64,000 nt of DNA from Dryas octopetala (taxonomy: Eukaryota > Streptophyta > Magnoliopsida > Rosales > Rosaceae): contig OY992837.1 of NCBI GenBank assembly GCA_963921425.1, positions 2,825,896-2,889,895 of the forward strand, in the 5' to 3' direction. Within the stretch, counting starts at the first letter, position 1, and the number at the start of each line of letters is the position of its first letter. Shown piece by piece: positions 49,080-61,034 of the stretch. A model generated the notes under the pieces. That model saw nothing but the letters and a program-made list of their open reading frames with translations, did no database searches and was not told the origin of the DNA. The position numbers were made by a program, and so were the translations under genes.

Positions 49080-52000
49080 TTAATAGCGATCCCTGGAGTT
49101 AATGGATTGGCTTCGTTTGGACCTCACCTGGAAATGACAAACACAGTTAAAACCTATTTTGAACACTTGGGATTAGAGGAATGAGACGCATAGTAGGTCA
49201 AATTCTTCTGAAAACAAGTTGCATCTTAGGCTCTTAGCTGTCCATACGACCTAAATACTAAGATGCTATTACTATAATTAGAATATCAAATATGCACACA
49301 CATATCTATTCTATGATACTAATCCAGAAAAAGGGCAGTAGTTAATAACAATCATTAGCAGCAAATGGAAAGGCACATACAGAAGGTGAAGGCGACCGAG
49401 ATAAGCTTCTAGATCTTGACTGTGATCTGCTCAGACTCCGGCGAGGAGGCTGCATAGCACCAAGTTGAGTGGCACACGGTAATAAGAAGCAAGAAAGTTA
49501 TAATGGCATGCGTTTCATATGATATTCAATTTGTTTTTCCATGTTCATTACTCTTCTTTTTATTCAGGAAAAGTTAAGAACACCGAGTGAGAAACACTTA
49601 CAGAAGCAAGTGGAGATCTAGATCTTGTCCGAGATCTGCAATAATATCCAACAATCCATATCAATATCAATAAAATTATTCTCTATCATTGACCCAAAGG
49701 CCCTGACACCACTTACAAGGGCATACTTAATAATTAGAAAGAAAGAAAACAGTAAAAATCATAAACCTTTAGCCCCAGATGCTTTACACCCAGCATCCCA
49801 TGATCTTTCCAGCAGGTCTTATAAACATAAACCAACCAATGCAGTAAGGAATAAAAACACCAACATAGCACATCATCTAATCCTAGATGAAAGGAGGAGA
49901 AAATCCACCCACAATCCTTATCGCAAGTTAGTGAATGTAGTAAGTTGTAGTTTTGAGCTTTATGCGTCTGCCCCGTTGATTTGTGGTTATAGGTAGCTAT
50001 AAGCCTATAACACGTATTCAACAGTCATCCGTCTTTAGAATTGAAACTTGTTAGAATTATTGTCATTGAGTTTTTTCACAGAGGTGCTCATCAACAAAGT
50101 GGCGTGTTACCTCAACTAAAAGAGTTGCGGGCATGAGCACCACATCCCATCAAGTTCCTAAGATCCAGTCCCCAGATCTCCGCAAAAGCCAGATCTAGCA
50201 AGAAAGAAGGCAACCTTCATAAACAGATTAGGATAACCGGCCAACCTGATAACCCTTCTTAATAACCCCTTACACCATTGAAAAATTAGGAAACAAGATT
50301 TTGTACACCAAATTTGAGGAAGAGTTAAAAGAGTGTTTTAAAAGGATGTCGTAGTGATGTTGGAAAGGGTGGAAATATGAGACACATAAGAATTCAAAAG
50401 AGATGACACACACCAAATTCACATTCCTTTTCCAAAAATACTCTTTAAGAATTTTTTTTTTTCAAAAGAAATAAAAGAGATAGCACACACAACCTCACAT
50501 TCTTAAAAAAAAAATACTCAGAAATTTTTAAAAAGATAAAAGAGATAAAACACACTCAAACCATGAAAGAAGAAAACCTAAAGAATTAAAAATGAACTGT
50601 AACACACATAGGTTAACTACGCAACTAGATACGAAAAATAAAGATAGTGGTGCTAGGGAGAGCTGTTCCAAGCCAACTAGAGGCAATAATTTACTGAAGG
50701 TCATCTGATGATCAACTCAGGTTGTCTGAAACTATCTGTATTATACAGTAGTTGCAACTTTGTACAATAAAAAGGGTCAGTGCAATGCTAATGAGAGATG
50801 CATTGCATGGCTAAAAACCTATATTTTCAAGATTTTCCAAATAGGGAAAGAATTTGACTAATGAATTAGATGAAGTACACACCCGAGCTTGGAACTAGTA
50901 AAGCAGCACAACACAAAACAAAACAAGGAGAAACCAAAAGAAAAAAAGAAGAATCTCAGTTAACTTCTCAAGTGAATACTTGTTCAATTGATTGTTCTAG
51001 GACGCTTGTATAGCCAGAAACTTCTAAGATCTGGAATGCCTTGTGATATAAACCATGTAATGGCGTATTGGATAATTTAGTTTCAAGAATTCAGAACATC
51101 TCCTAGGATTCATAGAAACAATTACCTCTATCAATTTTCACATCGATAATCACATTATACGAAAACAAAAACCCAAAAAAAAAAAAAAAAAAACTAAAGA
51201 CAGAAAAGAGCAAGAGAAGCCATAAAGCAATAGGCCAACCACTTGGCCATTACAGCAACAATACAAATGCTAAATCTGAATTATCCAGAGTATTAAGTAT
51301 TAGAAAAGGAAGCCTCCCTGAAGATATAAGCTAGAGTTCAATGACGAGTAAACCTTACGGTTATGGATGTTAAACATCGTAGTCGACTACCCAAAAAAAA
51401 TGTAAAGTAAATGTCGAGATTTAATAATTTAATGCTGAGAAAATCAACTCAAAAAGTCAACTACTAGAAAAAAAAAAAAATGAAATGAAGAAGAAGATCT
51501 TCAAATAAGAATTTAATGCTGAGAAGCTTGACTAAAAATAAAATTCATAAGGGGCTGTTTGTTTGCATTACACAAAATCCTCATCAAAAGACACTGAATT
51601 CCTACATTTATACCCCTGGAATAAAAATTAAGAACTTTAAGGTAGCATGTACATACCTTGAGCGGGAACGTGAAACAGACCTTCGGGAATATTTTGCCTC
51701 CGGTGATATGCTGCAACAACAGAATCTTTGTCAAATTTCACAGTGAAAAAGTAAAATACCTACCTAATATTGCCAAAAAACCATTATGGACCTTCTGCTC
51801 CGGCCACCATTCCTATAGCTGCGACTGCGACTTTGACTTCTCGACATATATGGACTACGACTGGGGCTTCTAGAGTAGCTCCGTCTCAAGTCATAACTGG
51901 GGCTTCTGGAATAGCTACGCCTAGAATCATACTCTTTCACCTGTACATAACAGAATAAAATCCAAAATGAATGCAAAAGTGAAAAACTTGGACTCAGCAC

Positions 52001-53715
52001 CACACACGCATAATAGCAAACCAAAATACAAGTCAAGGTGAAAAACTACCCGAATATAAGCCCGAGAAAAAGCATTTCTAAATTCAGAGTCATCAAGTTT
52101 CCTGATCTGCAGAACAAACCGAATCAGACTGTTTCAAAAGAACCATGCATTTGAATCATCTTGTCCGGCATTTTAACTTACAGCATATTTCATGTCGTCA
52201 TAATTTGTGTAGTCCACAATTCCTGTCATGCCTACAAGAATATGTAATAAATATATTAAAAACAACAAACATACAACTCAACATATATAATTGTATATAA
52301 GAGGAAAAGCTCCACGGTCCAAGCTGATGACTCTGGAAATGCAAAAGGACAATAGAAATTAATCAACTTACCACCACGATCACGGAACACTTGGGAAAAG
52401 CAGACATCCCCAGCTCGGCGCATATGATCCTGATTATAGAATACATATAATTAATAGTTAATTCTCCTTTTCTAAAATCAATGCAACTAGATATCATCTT
52501 TAAATATAATACTGTAGTCCAACAAAGAAGAGCACACATTTAAAAAATAAAAGTATATTTCTTACTTTCAGATCCTGCCATGAAGCAGAAGGAGGCAATC
52601 CAGTGATCAGCACTGCACAATGGAGTGATATATAATAAGTTAACTGAACTCAACTCCAAGAAACTGCAAAAATAGTTTCAAAATTGATACATACCACGAT
52701 AGTCAGAACGCCGGGAAGCTCCTCGGCTACTGCTACTACGACTGTAGCTGCTGTATCGATCTGCTGATGATGAATGTCCTCGTCCACCATGTGCTAGTTC
52801 AACCTATAAAGCCAGATGAAAAAAAAACATATTTTAGAGACAATCAAGTAATAAAAAGTAGAAATAGTAGCAAAGAGAAGATGTGTTAGAATGAGCAAAT
52901 ACACAAGTATGACTAACCCGTAAGCGATGCCCATCAAAGTTGTACCCATCCCGGCCATAAATTGCATCATCAGCGTCACGAGCATCTTCAAACTGCAATT
53001 AAAAAATCACAAGTAACAAATTCAAATAACATTCAATTGCAATTCTTATAAAGATATATCAAGAAACTTTGCAAATACCAAGAAAATGGCTACCAGGATG
53101 AAACTTCAAATGCAGAGACTCTGCGGACAAAATCATACCCTTCTATAGTTCTATGTAAATTAAATTCAAACTCACCTCAATAAAAGCATAACCTGGTGGT
53201 CTCGGAGGGATCTTGAGATCAATGTCAACAATAGGCCCATACTGCAAATACATAGAAAGACCAAAGGCAGTCAGAAATTAACATAATGCAAGCAGCTTAA
53301 CCCAAGAAATTAGGAGCTAACAATTAGCATAATATAAGTAGCTTCAATAAATATCACTCAATTTTCTATTCTACAAAATAAAATGACCCTGAAGAAAACC
53401 AGCTTATGGGATTAAAATATAACACCTGCTGAGACTAACCCATAAGTGCCCATGCAAAACCAGAGGGTAACCCATAATTGTTCATCTAATCATCTTAATA
53501 CAACCAAAATGGGTACAAAGGAAAAGTTGATTTTTGCACTTAAATATATCAATAAATAAAAAACACTATGGATATCCAAAGTATTATTTTCACTAAAAAT
53601 TTGTTAAAAAAAAAAAAAAAAAGCCGACCTTCAGAAACAAATCTTCAATTTCTCTCATACGAATATCCCCAGGCAGATTGCCCACGTAGATAGTACGACT
53701 CGATCGGCTACTCAT
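49080..53715 (-). CDS. SR splicing factor of the SF2/ASF (SR34/SR30) type
   Basis: Minus-strand gene with 13 coding exons (53629-53715, 53176-53241, 52918-52992, 52695-52803, 52566-52612, 52372-52429, 52182-52231, 52050-52106, 51792-51940, 51657-51710, 49602-49635, 49381-49449, 49080-49127), 300 residues. SR proteins bind exonic enhancers and recruit U1 and U2AF in nuclear speckles. RRM1 has RNP2 TIYVGNLP (8-15) and RNP1 GYAFIEFED; a Gly/Ser/Arg hinge follows; RRM2 carries the invariant SWQDLKD (123-129) that marks pseudo-RRM SR proteins. The C-terminal RS domain starts near residue 190 ([29 protein letters not shown]). The intron at 49636-51656 is 2.0 kb, far longer than the others, and splits the RS domain; long introns at this position in SR30/SR34 genes are known sites of alternative splicing. 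It is extra relative to the Arabidopsis At3g055xx order. Confidence 0.94.
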
Positions 53716-54141
53716 TTTTTTCCCTGAAAAAAAAGCACAACTAAGATGATTTCACATCCAAATAAAAATAATCAAAGACCACAATAAAAAAATCCAAACT
53801 TTACATTAAAAAAAACTACGAAATTATTTTAATCATATTTATTCATTTCTTTAGACAAATATGAGGCTTACCTTAAACTTCACAGGGATTGCAGAGGAGA
53901 TTGAGAGGATATGGGTCAGTTCAGTTTGGAAGACTTGAGAGTTTCCGGAAGCCTCAGTGACTCAGTGAGGCTTATAAACGAGGAGTTTGGGTGGGTATGA
54001 TTCTGTGCTTCTCGTATCTCTGTGAGTTTACTACGTGGCGTTACATCAGCGTGCGTCGGAAGACAATTTGGAGAACTTAGGATTTTGGTTGGAAGACTTA
54101 AGATTTCGATGGGACTACGAGATTCATGTCATGAATCACAA
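53716..54141 (-). promoter_or_regulatory. SR gene 5' leader and promoter region
   Basis: The start codon at 53715 lies next to a GGGAAAAAAATG context. A CCTTAAA/TCAGGG boundary at 53725 and an AG-containing stretch near 53872 suggest a 5' UTR intron (about 53725-53871), common in plant SR genes; this is inference. Upstream sequence to about 54120 is mixed GC content and promoter-like, with no clear TATA box. Confidence 0.35.
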
Positions 54142-54150
54142 ATAAAATAA

Positions 54151-54341
54151 CAGTAATGCTACACTTACCATATTTTTATACCACAATTGTATACTATCTT
54201 ACATGGCATTCATACATTGGACATTAAAAATTAAAAAATAAAACTTAAAAAAGAAAAATGAAATACTGTTCCAGTAAAGTAATGACACATCAGGTGGGAT
54301 ACAAATATGAAAAAAAAAATATGGAACAACTAGGATTATTG
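54151..54341. mobile_element. Foldback MITE, family D copy 1 (9-bp TSD)
   Basis: A 191-bp element with ends CAGTAATGCTA and, on the other strand, CAATAATCCTA. It is flanked by ATAAAATAA at 54142-54150 and 54342-54350. Internally it matches two other copies in this window in the reverse orientation (ATGCCATGTAAG, TTTTTATACCA). Confidence 0.8.
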
Positions 54342-54500
54342 ATAAAATAACTAGCACTGTCACATGATATGACACGGCACATATAAATATGTGTAAAACT
54401 TTCATTGCATCTTTTCTTCTACAACCAGGGTGCTCAACTACCCTTTGATTTCCCATCTAGGCCGTGATTAAACGATGAGTTATTAAATTCAATACTTATA

Positions 54501-54875
54501 GGGATAAATGAGATTTTGCTCAACACACTATTACACTTGTATTAATTTATTATTTAAACTTCAAATTTAAAAAATGAAAGTACTTGAGGTAATTTTCAAT
54601 TTTGTTAATTGAGGTAATTTTATGAATTTGCTCAAAATCCATCCAAAGCTTTGTCTACACAAAGTCAATCTTCATTACAAAGAGTCTTTATTGATAAAAA
54701 ATAAAAATAAAAGTAGTCACGTGCATATGTCTTGTATTAATTTATTAAGAAAATTAATGTAATTACCTCAATTGGCAAAATTAAAAAGTTAAGTACCTTA
54801 ATTTTTCAAATTATAAATCTAGAGAATAAACTGATACAATGGCAATAGTTTGGGGAGAAAAATGACACTTATCTC
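54501..54875. mobile_element. Foldback MITE, family A copy 2
   Basis: A 375-bp diverged relative of the element at 15730-16124: its ends read GGGATAAATGAGATTTTGCTC and, inverted, GAGATAAGTGTCATTTTTCTC, with the CTATTACACTTGTAT and CAATTGGCAAAATTA internal blocks. Flanks ATACTTATA and ATATTTTAT are only loosely similar, so the target duplication has decayed and this is an older insertion. Confidence 0.75.
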
Positions 54876-55514
54876 ATATTTTATATGAGTGTAAACAAAG
54901 AGAACAAAGGCTAATATCACCGTACTCAAGTTTGACTTGTCAAAAATATATTGAGGTTCAACTTGACTTAGCTTGTTTCTCATACAAGTCGAGCTTGATA
55001 CGAACTCGAACTGTATTCAACCTTTACATAATTTTATCTATATCGAGCTGATTTACAACCTTAAATATTTATTATTATATTGTTATTAATATAAAAAAAT
55101 AAATCTAATGCATTAGTATACAATGAACAAAACTTCCATATATCGGGTTTATACACTTATTATCGATTTCTCTCTATTAGGTGACATATTATAGGATGAA
55201 AAATAGACATATAAATAATATACACTCTTAGATATATAAGTTTTTCTAATAAAAGAAGACGTTAATACTCATTTATTATACAAAAAATTGTTCATATGAT
55301 GATTTAAAGACAAGAATGCTAATGTAAGAGAATGCCACCTCATTGTGAGAGAAGCTTTATAGGTCATGTCTCATTGAAGAGTAAAAATGCTAAAATATCC
55401 TTTAGCTATAATAGTTTGTAAATTATTTGATCAAATTTAACAATATTAAAAATATAGGGATAAAAATAAAATTTAATCCAAACTACGACCTAAAAGCAGG
55501 ATTTCATTTAACTA

Positions 55515-56412
55515 GAGTGCTGCTATTTGCACTTTTTTTTTTCTTTTTGCACATCTTTTACTCCTACGAATAATGCTATATTTACCACATTCTTATACCA
55601 TATTTTTATACCATCTTACGTGTCATTATTTTACTGGACAAAGTTTTTCTTTTTCTTTTTGGATTTTTGTTTTTATTTTTTAGTGTCAAATGCATGAATG
55701 CCATGTAAGTTGCCACATAAGGTAGTATGAAATTATGGTATAAAAATATGGGATGTCTAGCACTACTGTACTGCTACACACCTATAAAACTTTTTAAATT
55801 TTACAATTTTTCAAAAAATACCCACACTAAAAAAAATATATATATATCTCTACACATACACCCACAACCAACCTAGCCCGATTCCACCCCTGCACACCCA
55901 CAACTAACCCACCCCATGCAACCCACAACCAATTAGGCCATTGCCGGAGTTCTTCATTCATCTCTCTCTCTATTTCTCTTTCTCGTTCTCATTTTCCTTC
56001 TCTTTCTCTTTCCTTCTGCGAGGTCGCTGGGCGGCATGGGGTAGAGGGGCAAGGCTGGGCGCAGAGGACAGAGAAGAGAGAGAGACATATGAGAGATAGA
56101 GAATGAGAGAAGAAAGAGAATTGAAAGGGTTGAACCGCTAGCGACCTTGTAGCAGCGGGGGTGGCTGAGGGTGGGGTTGGGGGTAAGGACAGAGAGGGAA
56201 AGAAAGAGGGAAAGAGAGAGGAAGGAAAGAGAATGGGAGGCGCCGCCACAGCAATGGTGCGGTCAGGGTGGGTGTGGACTTGGAGGTGGTGATGACTGGT
56301 TTTGAGGTGTGTAACGAGGGTATTATGGTCATTTGGGTTAGAGGTTATAATTATAATTTAATAAATGAGGAAGAATGATGTTAAAAAAAAAAAGTGTGAA
56401 ATAGCAGCACTC
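55515..56412. mobile_element. Large nested foldback element (about 0.9 kb) upstream of the HIG1 gene
   Basis: Left end GAGTGCTGCTATTTGCAC is mirrored by the right end GTGTGAAATAGCAGCACTC, and both are flanked by TTAACTA (55508-55514 and 56413-56419). Inside, a CT-rich block (about 55950-56020) and a GA-rich block (about 56075-56240) with CGAGGTCGCTGGGCGG against CCGCTAGCGACCT form a second, internal inverted repeat. A family D MITE is nested near the left end. The 7-bp flank makes the superfamily unclear. No transposase frame is present. Confidence 0.6.
55568..55768. mobile_element. Foldback MITE, family D copy 2 (9-bp TSD), nested
   Basis: A 201-bp element with ends GAATAATGCTA and, inverted, CAGTAGTGCTA. 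Flanks TACTCCTAC (55559-55567) and TACTGCTAC (55769-55777) match at 8 of 9 positions. It lies inside the larger foldback element and so inserted after it. Confidence 0.8.
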
Positions 56413-56610
56413 TTAACTAAACATGGTCGGGAGTGGGTGTGGACTTGGAGGTGGTGATCGCTAGTTTGCGCCTTTAGGGTGTGTATTATGGTCATTTGAG
56501 TTAGAAGTTAGAATTATAATTTAATAAATAAGAAAGAAGGATTAAAAAAAAAACAAAAACAAAAAAAGGTGTGAAAAAGCAGCACTGTTAAGTGTTAACT
56601 AAACATAGAG
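56261..56610. repeat. Two-copy tandem duplication of about 165 bp covering the right end of the foldback element
   Basis: GGTGTGGACTTGGAGGTGGT, TATTATGGTCATTTG, TAGAATTATAATTTAATAAAT-type sequence and a GTGTGAAA-type GCAGCACT end occur at about 56261-56424 and again at about 56425-56610. The second copy carries a second right terminus. It lies within about 190 bases of the HIG1 gene start codon. Confidence 0.75.
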
Positions 56611-56717
56611 ACCTATAAAGCTCTGGTACACGTTGTAATTGTAGTACCGCCCATCGATTCAGAGGTTATCAAGTTGGGTTTTTCATTCTCCGGTTTTTCT
56701 TGGCCTTTGGTGTCTAA

Positions 56718-56725
56718 TATAAAAG
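56718..56725 (+). promoter_or_regulatory. TATA box of the HIG1-domain gene
   Basis: TATAAAAG lies 76 bases before the ATG at 56794, a good position for a start site near 56750. Confidence 0.55.
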
Positions 56726-56793
56726 CCCCAAAGAAGAGCCAAACCATCTTCAAACCTTTCTTCAATTCCTGTCTCTGAAAATATCTCTCTACA

Positions 56794-58456
56794 ATGTCGG
56801 AATCTAATAAGAACAAGTTCGCATCCGTAAGGGAATGGATAGTCGAGCATAAGCTTCGAACTGTTGGTAATTTATGTCCATATTTTCTTCTTTGATTTAC
56901 CCTCTAATATTCTTTCATTTTTCATTTTGTTATTTATTGAAAGTGCAAGATATTGATTTTTTTCGGGGTTGGATCTTTATTTGTGATAATCACTGAAAAG
57001 GGTATTATGTTTGTGTTTCAATTCTATCATTTGGCTTCTAGGTTTAGAATCTGGGAATTTTTGTTGGATGAATCTTGATTTGGACAGTAATTTTTTTTTT
57101 TTCAATAATATTGGATAGAAAGAGTGTCTTTTGGTTTTCAGCCAAATGTAAATTTTTTGATATTTTCTTTTGAGGTTGTTGCTCTTGGTTTTTGATTTTG
57201 GTATCTCTTTTTTTAAAAGGGTGTCTATGGCTCAGTGGAATAGCGGGTTCAATTGCATACAACTGGTCTCAACCCAACATGAAAACCAGTGTGAAGATCA
57301 TTCACGCCAGGTAAATTTTGGTATTTATAAATTTTATAATCTTTGGGACAGATAATGGTTTGCAGCTTTCTTAATTGCACTTTATAAAATTATAAATATC
57401 TGCATGTACTGAGTTATAAATTAAGACAAATCATTTAGGTCTATCTTTTCACTAAATGTTGTTTAGTTTAGACAATATTATTGTTCCTTAATCATTTGAA
57501 ACTGAAAGAGTATTGGGTCAATGGGAGTTTATGCATATGTTTCAGCTGTTGATTCAACGATACTATTTGTAGTTAGTAACATAGTAACATGAATGCGAGT
57601 GACATTATGTTTGGCATATGGCATAGGTTTCCATGATATGAAAATTAGTGTGAGAAATCATTCTCAGATATGATCTCTGTTCCAATTGTCTATGGGTTAT
57701 GTGGTATGCAAGATGACCTTCAATTTGGAAATTTTAACATTTTGCAGTGGAGCCTTTGGATTGCCTGGAAGCAGTGTATACTATGTGATTGTTATTTTTC
57801 CATCATTTCCTTTCTCATTTGTTTTTGTAGGTTGCCATCAGTGCCCTTTAAATGGACATTGTAACCTGAACTTTAGTCTTGGGTCGTCTAGCCCTTAGCC
57901 CTTAGCCTAACTTTAGGGTGTTCCTGAGGTTACTCCAATTATATTATTACTGCAATAATATGCAATGGTCCATCAGTGCCCTTAGTCTAGGGAAGGAAGA
58001 TAAACGAACAAAATTCTCAGTATACATTCTCTTAAAAGCACAATGCTTAAAGACACTTGTGAATTGTGATCTTTGGGGAGCATGGAGTGCAAAATTTGAG
58101 TGCCCATTGTGAGTTGTCCATGGGGATGCTCTCAAGTATCTTTAACTCCAATTTTACCCTTGCTATCCATCCTAATATCCCTTTTTAACTACAACCTGTG
58201 CATCTCCCCTGGTAAATCAATTTTTTTTTATTTTCTAGTTTTTCTCGATTGCTTTGATTGCTTTTATTATAACCAGTTGCGCTTTCTTTCTGACGTCTTG
58301 CTCGCTCAATGTAATTTCAGGTTGCATGCACAGGCTCTTACGCTGGCTGCGTTAGCCGGCGCTGCAGTGGTTGAATACTATGACCATAAAAGTGGAGCAA
58401 AGGCTGACAAATATGCTAAGTACGTTCAAATTGACAACTACTCACACAAGGATTAA
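56794..58456 (+). CDS. HIG1-domain hypoxia-responsive mitochondrial protein
   Basis: Three exons (56794-56866, 57220-57310, 58321-58456) encode 99 residues. HIGD1/RCF-type proteins are small inner-mitochondrial-membrane proteins that associate with respiratory complexes III/IV and are often induced by low oxygen. The protein has a basic N-terminus (REWIVEHKLRTVG), a first membrane segment (CLWLSGIAGSIAYNW), a matrix/intermembrane loop containing HARLHAQ, which fits the HIG1 (R/H)XRX3Q pattern with Val where Gln or Ile is usual at its first position, and a second membrane segment (ALTLAALAGAAVVEYY). The tail is polar. All phases agree. Position corresponds to Arabidopsis At3g05550, annotated as hypoxia-responsive. 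No hypoxia element was identified in the promoter by eye. Confidence 0.94.
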
Positions 58457-58977
58457 GTAAATTTTCCATATGACATTGCCTTGGTGGAAATTTTGCTAGG
58501 ATTATGTTGGAAGGAGGATAATAAAAATACTATACTGAACGGCCGTATATGTTATTTCCTTGTTTGTATTGGATTAGCTAGAAATTGTGGAACTTCGATA
58601 ACCATTTACAGGAAAGCTGTCATTTTTTTTCCTACAAAATAATTATTATCTTCTGTAATTGAATGATTCCCGTTTCCAATTTCTTTCTGTGAATTTAAAT
58701 TTCCCCATATAAGAGAAACAATTTTGGGCTTGACAAAAACCATATGCTTCCCAACTTCATTCTAAGCATGATCATCTGTCAAGAATCAAGAACCATTTAA
58801 CAACAGGTTCCGTTGCCCAAACCCAACTTGTCTTTTGACGCTGGACGCCAACAAATCGTAAACCGTTTCAATTATCTAAAGAAACAATATGAATCACTAT
58901 CACAGTATCACAAGTGAGCTATAGCCTATAGGGGACTCTCAATGACGAGGATGGTGGGATTGTAGGAGGTTCCACAG
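58457..58977. other. HIG1 gene 3' UTR and spacer
   Basis: Probable 3' UTR to about 58690, then spacer. No other feature is seen. Confidence 0.45.
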
Positions 58978-58986
58978 TTTTTAATT

Positions 58987-59173
58987 GAATAATACTATAT
59001 TTATCACATTTTTATACTATCTTACGTGTTATTATTTTATTGGATAAAGTTTTTTTTTTTTTTTTGGATTTTTATTTTTATTTTTTAGTGTCCAATGCAT
59101 AAATGTTATGTAAGTTGCCACATAAAATAATATAAAATTATGGTATAAAAATGTAGAATGTCTAGCACTATTG
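58987..59173. mobile_element. Foldback MITE, family D copy 3 (9-bp TSD)
   Basis: A 187-bp element with ends GAATAATACTA and, inverted, CAATAGTGCTA, flanked by perfect duplications TTTTTAATT at 58978-58986 and 59174-59182. The internal sequence (GTAAGTTGCCACATAA, ATTATGGTATAAAAAT) matches copies 1 and 2. Confidence 0.85.
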
Positions 59174-59832
59174 TTTTTAATTAGTGCTTTTTATAGTACG
59201 TTGGTTTTTAAGTTCACAAACTTTTCCATAAACTCGGTCCATGGCCCATATTAGTGAAATCCATAACCATCCATCAATGTAAGCTTATTACGGTAAGCTT
59301 TGCATGGCATATCCTAAACCACCTATCTCTATATTATCAAGAGATCGAACACTGCTGGAAATTAACCATATTTCATAAAAAAAAAATTAATAATATAGTT
59401 AAAAACCAATGTTACTATAGTAATTTTACATTCCCTACTTTAAACCTTCTGACTTTTTCTCTAAAGTGTAAACCATTATTACATTACATACAGCGTGTCT
59501 ATAATATTAAGAAAACTCACCAAATTTCTTAAACAAAAGAAAGAGAGTACCCAGCCCAGCCCACCAATTTTCTTGTAAGCATATTTCCACGTCTAACTAA
59601 CCCACAGGCCACAGCCCATTGAAAAAGTTCACTTTTTTTTTTTTTTTTAAGGAATTCCACATTATTTGTGTTTTGAATGACTTTTGGAATTCATAAACTA
59701 AAGCAAGACATTTAGGGGTAATTTACAAATTACAATATGTGAAGGCTTGCACTTAAGCGAAATTATATATGTAGTAGTTGTTGGGTAATTCAATTAGAAG
59801 AGTCGTAAAATTATCTAAAATGCACCTTTCAA

Positions 59833-60141
59833 TCACTTTTTTCCAACTAAAAAAAAAGGTGAAACTATACTAGTGACATAAGCATGAGCTTGAAACTCAT
59901 CTGCTAGAAGCACACCATGAATTAATGGGCAAATACTTAAAACTTTTCGGTAATGAGGTTGTACAAAACTGTACGTCCATCTCTGGCGGTCATAAGATGG
60001 AGTACAACTCGAACTGATGAGGCCAAACATAACAGTTTCTTCTTTTAAATGAAGGGTCTTGATTTCTCTCCAAGAATCAGTACCAACCGCGTATAAGATT
60101 TGCATCGCCATCTCTTCTGAAATTTTGCAAGACCCATGCAT
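59833..60141 (-). pseudogene. Possible F-box-associated domain fragment
   Basis: The minus-strand frame contains MQILYAVGTDSWREIKTLHL, close to the VYtlGTdSWReI block of plant F-box/FBA proteins, followed by RWTYSFVQ and IHGVLLADEF. In intact proteins the second block usually reads (v)HWla, so this is diverged, and no F-box is present. It is probably a pseudogene scrap, unlikely to be functional. Confidence 0.35.
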
Positions 60142-60632
60142 TTTTGCTCTTTATATGTATATACATATATCACGCAGAGAGACAAAAGCCCATTACCATA
60201 TCAAATCGCAATAATTTAAAAAAAAGAAATGAAAAATAGAAGGTGGTCAATGTATTTGCAAAAATAACATGAAAATGGGTGGGAGACTCACCTTCAATGA
60301 CTTTTGATGACAATGGGCAGCAATTAAACGTCGCGGCTATACCCTAAATGCAGATAAAGAATAAATGAATTACCTTCATAGCTTTAACATGCTATATCTA
60401 GAGACTCTTACTAGTAATAAGGAATTAAGGAATTAAGGAATTAAGGATTTTTTTTTTTTATCTGAAGGAACTAATTTTGAGCTATTATTAATGATAATTA
60501 ATTTCACAAGAGTGCATGGGAAGTTGGGAACTTTTTTGGAGGATTATTTGTCTGCATCACAGATTCAGTCGGGTACACCACGGTTTCCATGAAGGTTAAG
60601 GATCTCGGGTATTATAGTTTCAAAAAAAAAAT

Positions 60633-60696
60633 GGTTAAAGTCAATAGTCCTTTTTTTTTTTTTTTTTTGGTGGTGTCAGAGGTTAAAGTCAATAGT
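60633..60696. repeat. Micro-retroposon-like insertion 4
   Basis: GGTTAAAGTCAATAGT at 60633-60648 is repeated exactly at 60681-60696. The 32 bases between are CC, 18 T's and GGTGGTGTCAGA. Confidence 0.6.
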
Positions 60697-61034
60697 TAAA
60701 GCAAGAAAAAGCTATATGAGTATACTTCATTGATACAAAAAGAGAAAACCTACATTCTGGAAAAAGTCTAAGCCAAAAGTGTTTTTTCTTAGAAAGGAAG
60801 GTCCAAGCCAAAAGTTAGAAGTTTTTTTTTTTTAAAAGAGAAGACTATTTTTACGTAATTAATACCGACAACAAGTCAACAACCAATACAATTTCTGGTG
60901 CCATGACAATGTACCAGTGACGTTGGTCGCCCATTTCCACCAAGAGTCATAAAAGGTGAGTCATATACTCACTTGACTCATATCTTCTATAAAAAACAAA
61001 AAAAGTGAATTATAAAGGTCATATGTAGGATGCA

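Larger units (their letters stand above)
59183..61034. other. Gene-poor AT-rich region
   Basis: No intact gene. It contains a probable F-box-associated fragment on the minus strand (59833-60141), a GAATTAAG x3 mini-tandem at about 60422-60445, and a micro-retroposon-like insertion at 60633-60696. Confidence 0.5.

Noticed and set aside
49625..49996. 123-codon plus-strand frame within the SR intron
   Set aside because: Starts at an internal ATG overlapping an SR exon on the other strand; no motif.
55989..56249. Ser/Pro/Leu-rich minus-strand frame
   Set aside because: It translates the CT/GA-rich internal inverted repeat of the foldback element.
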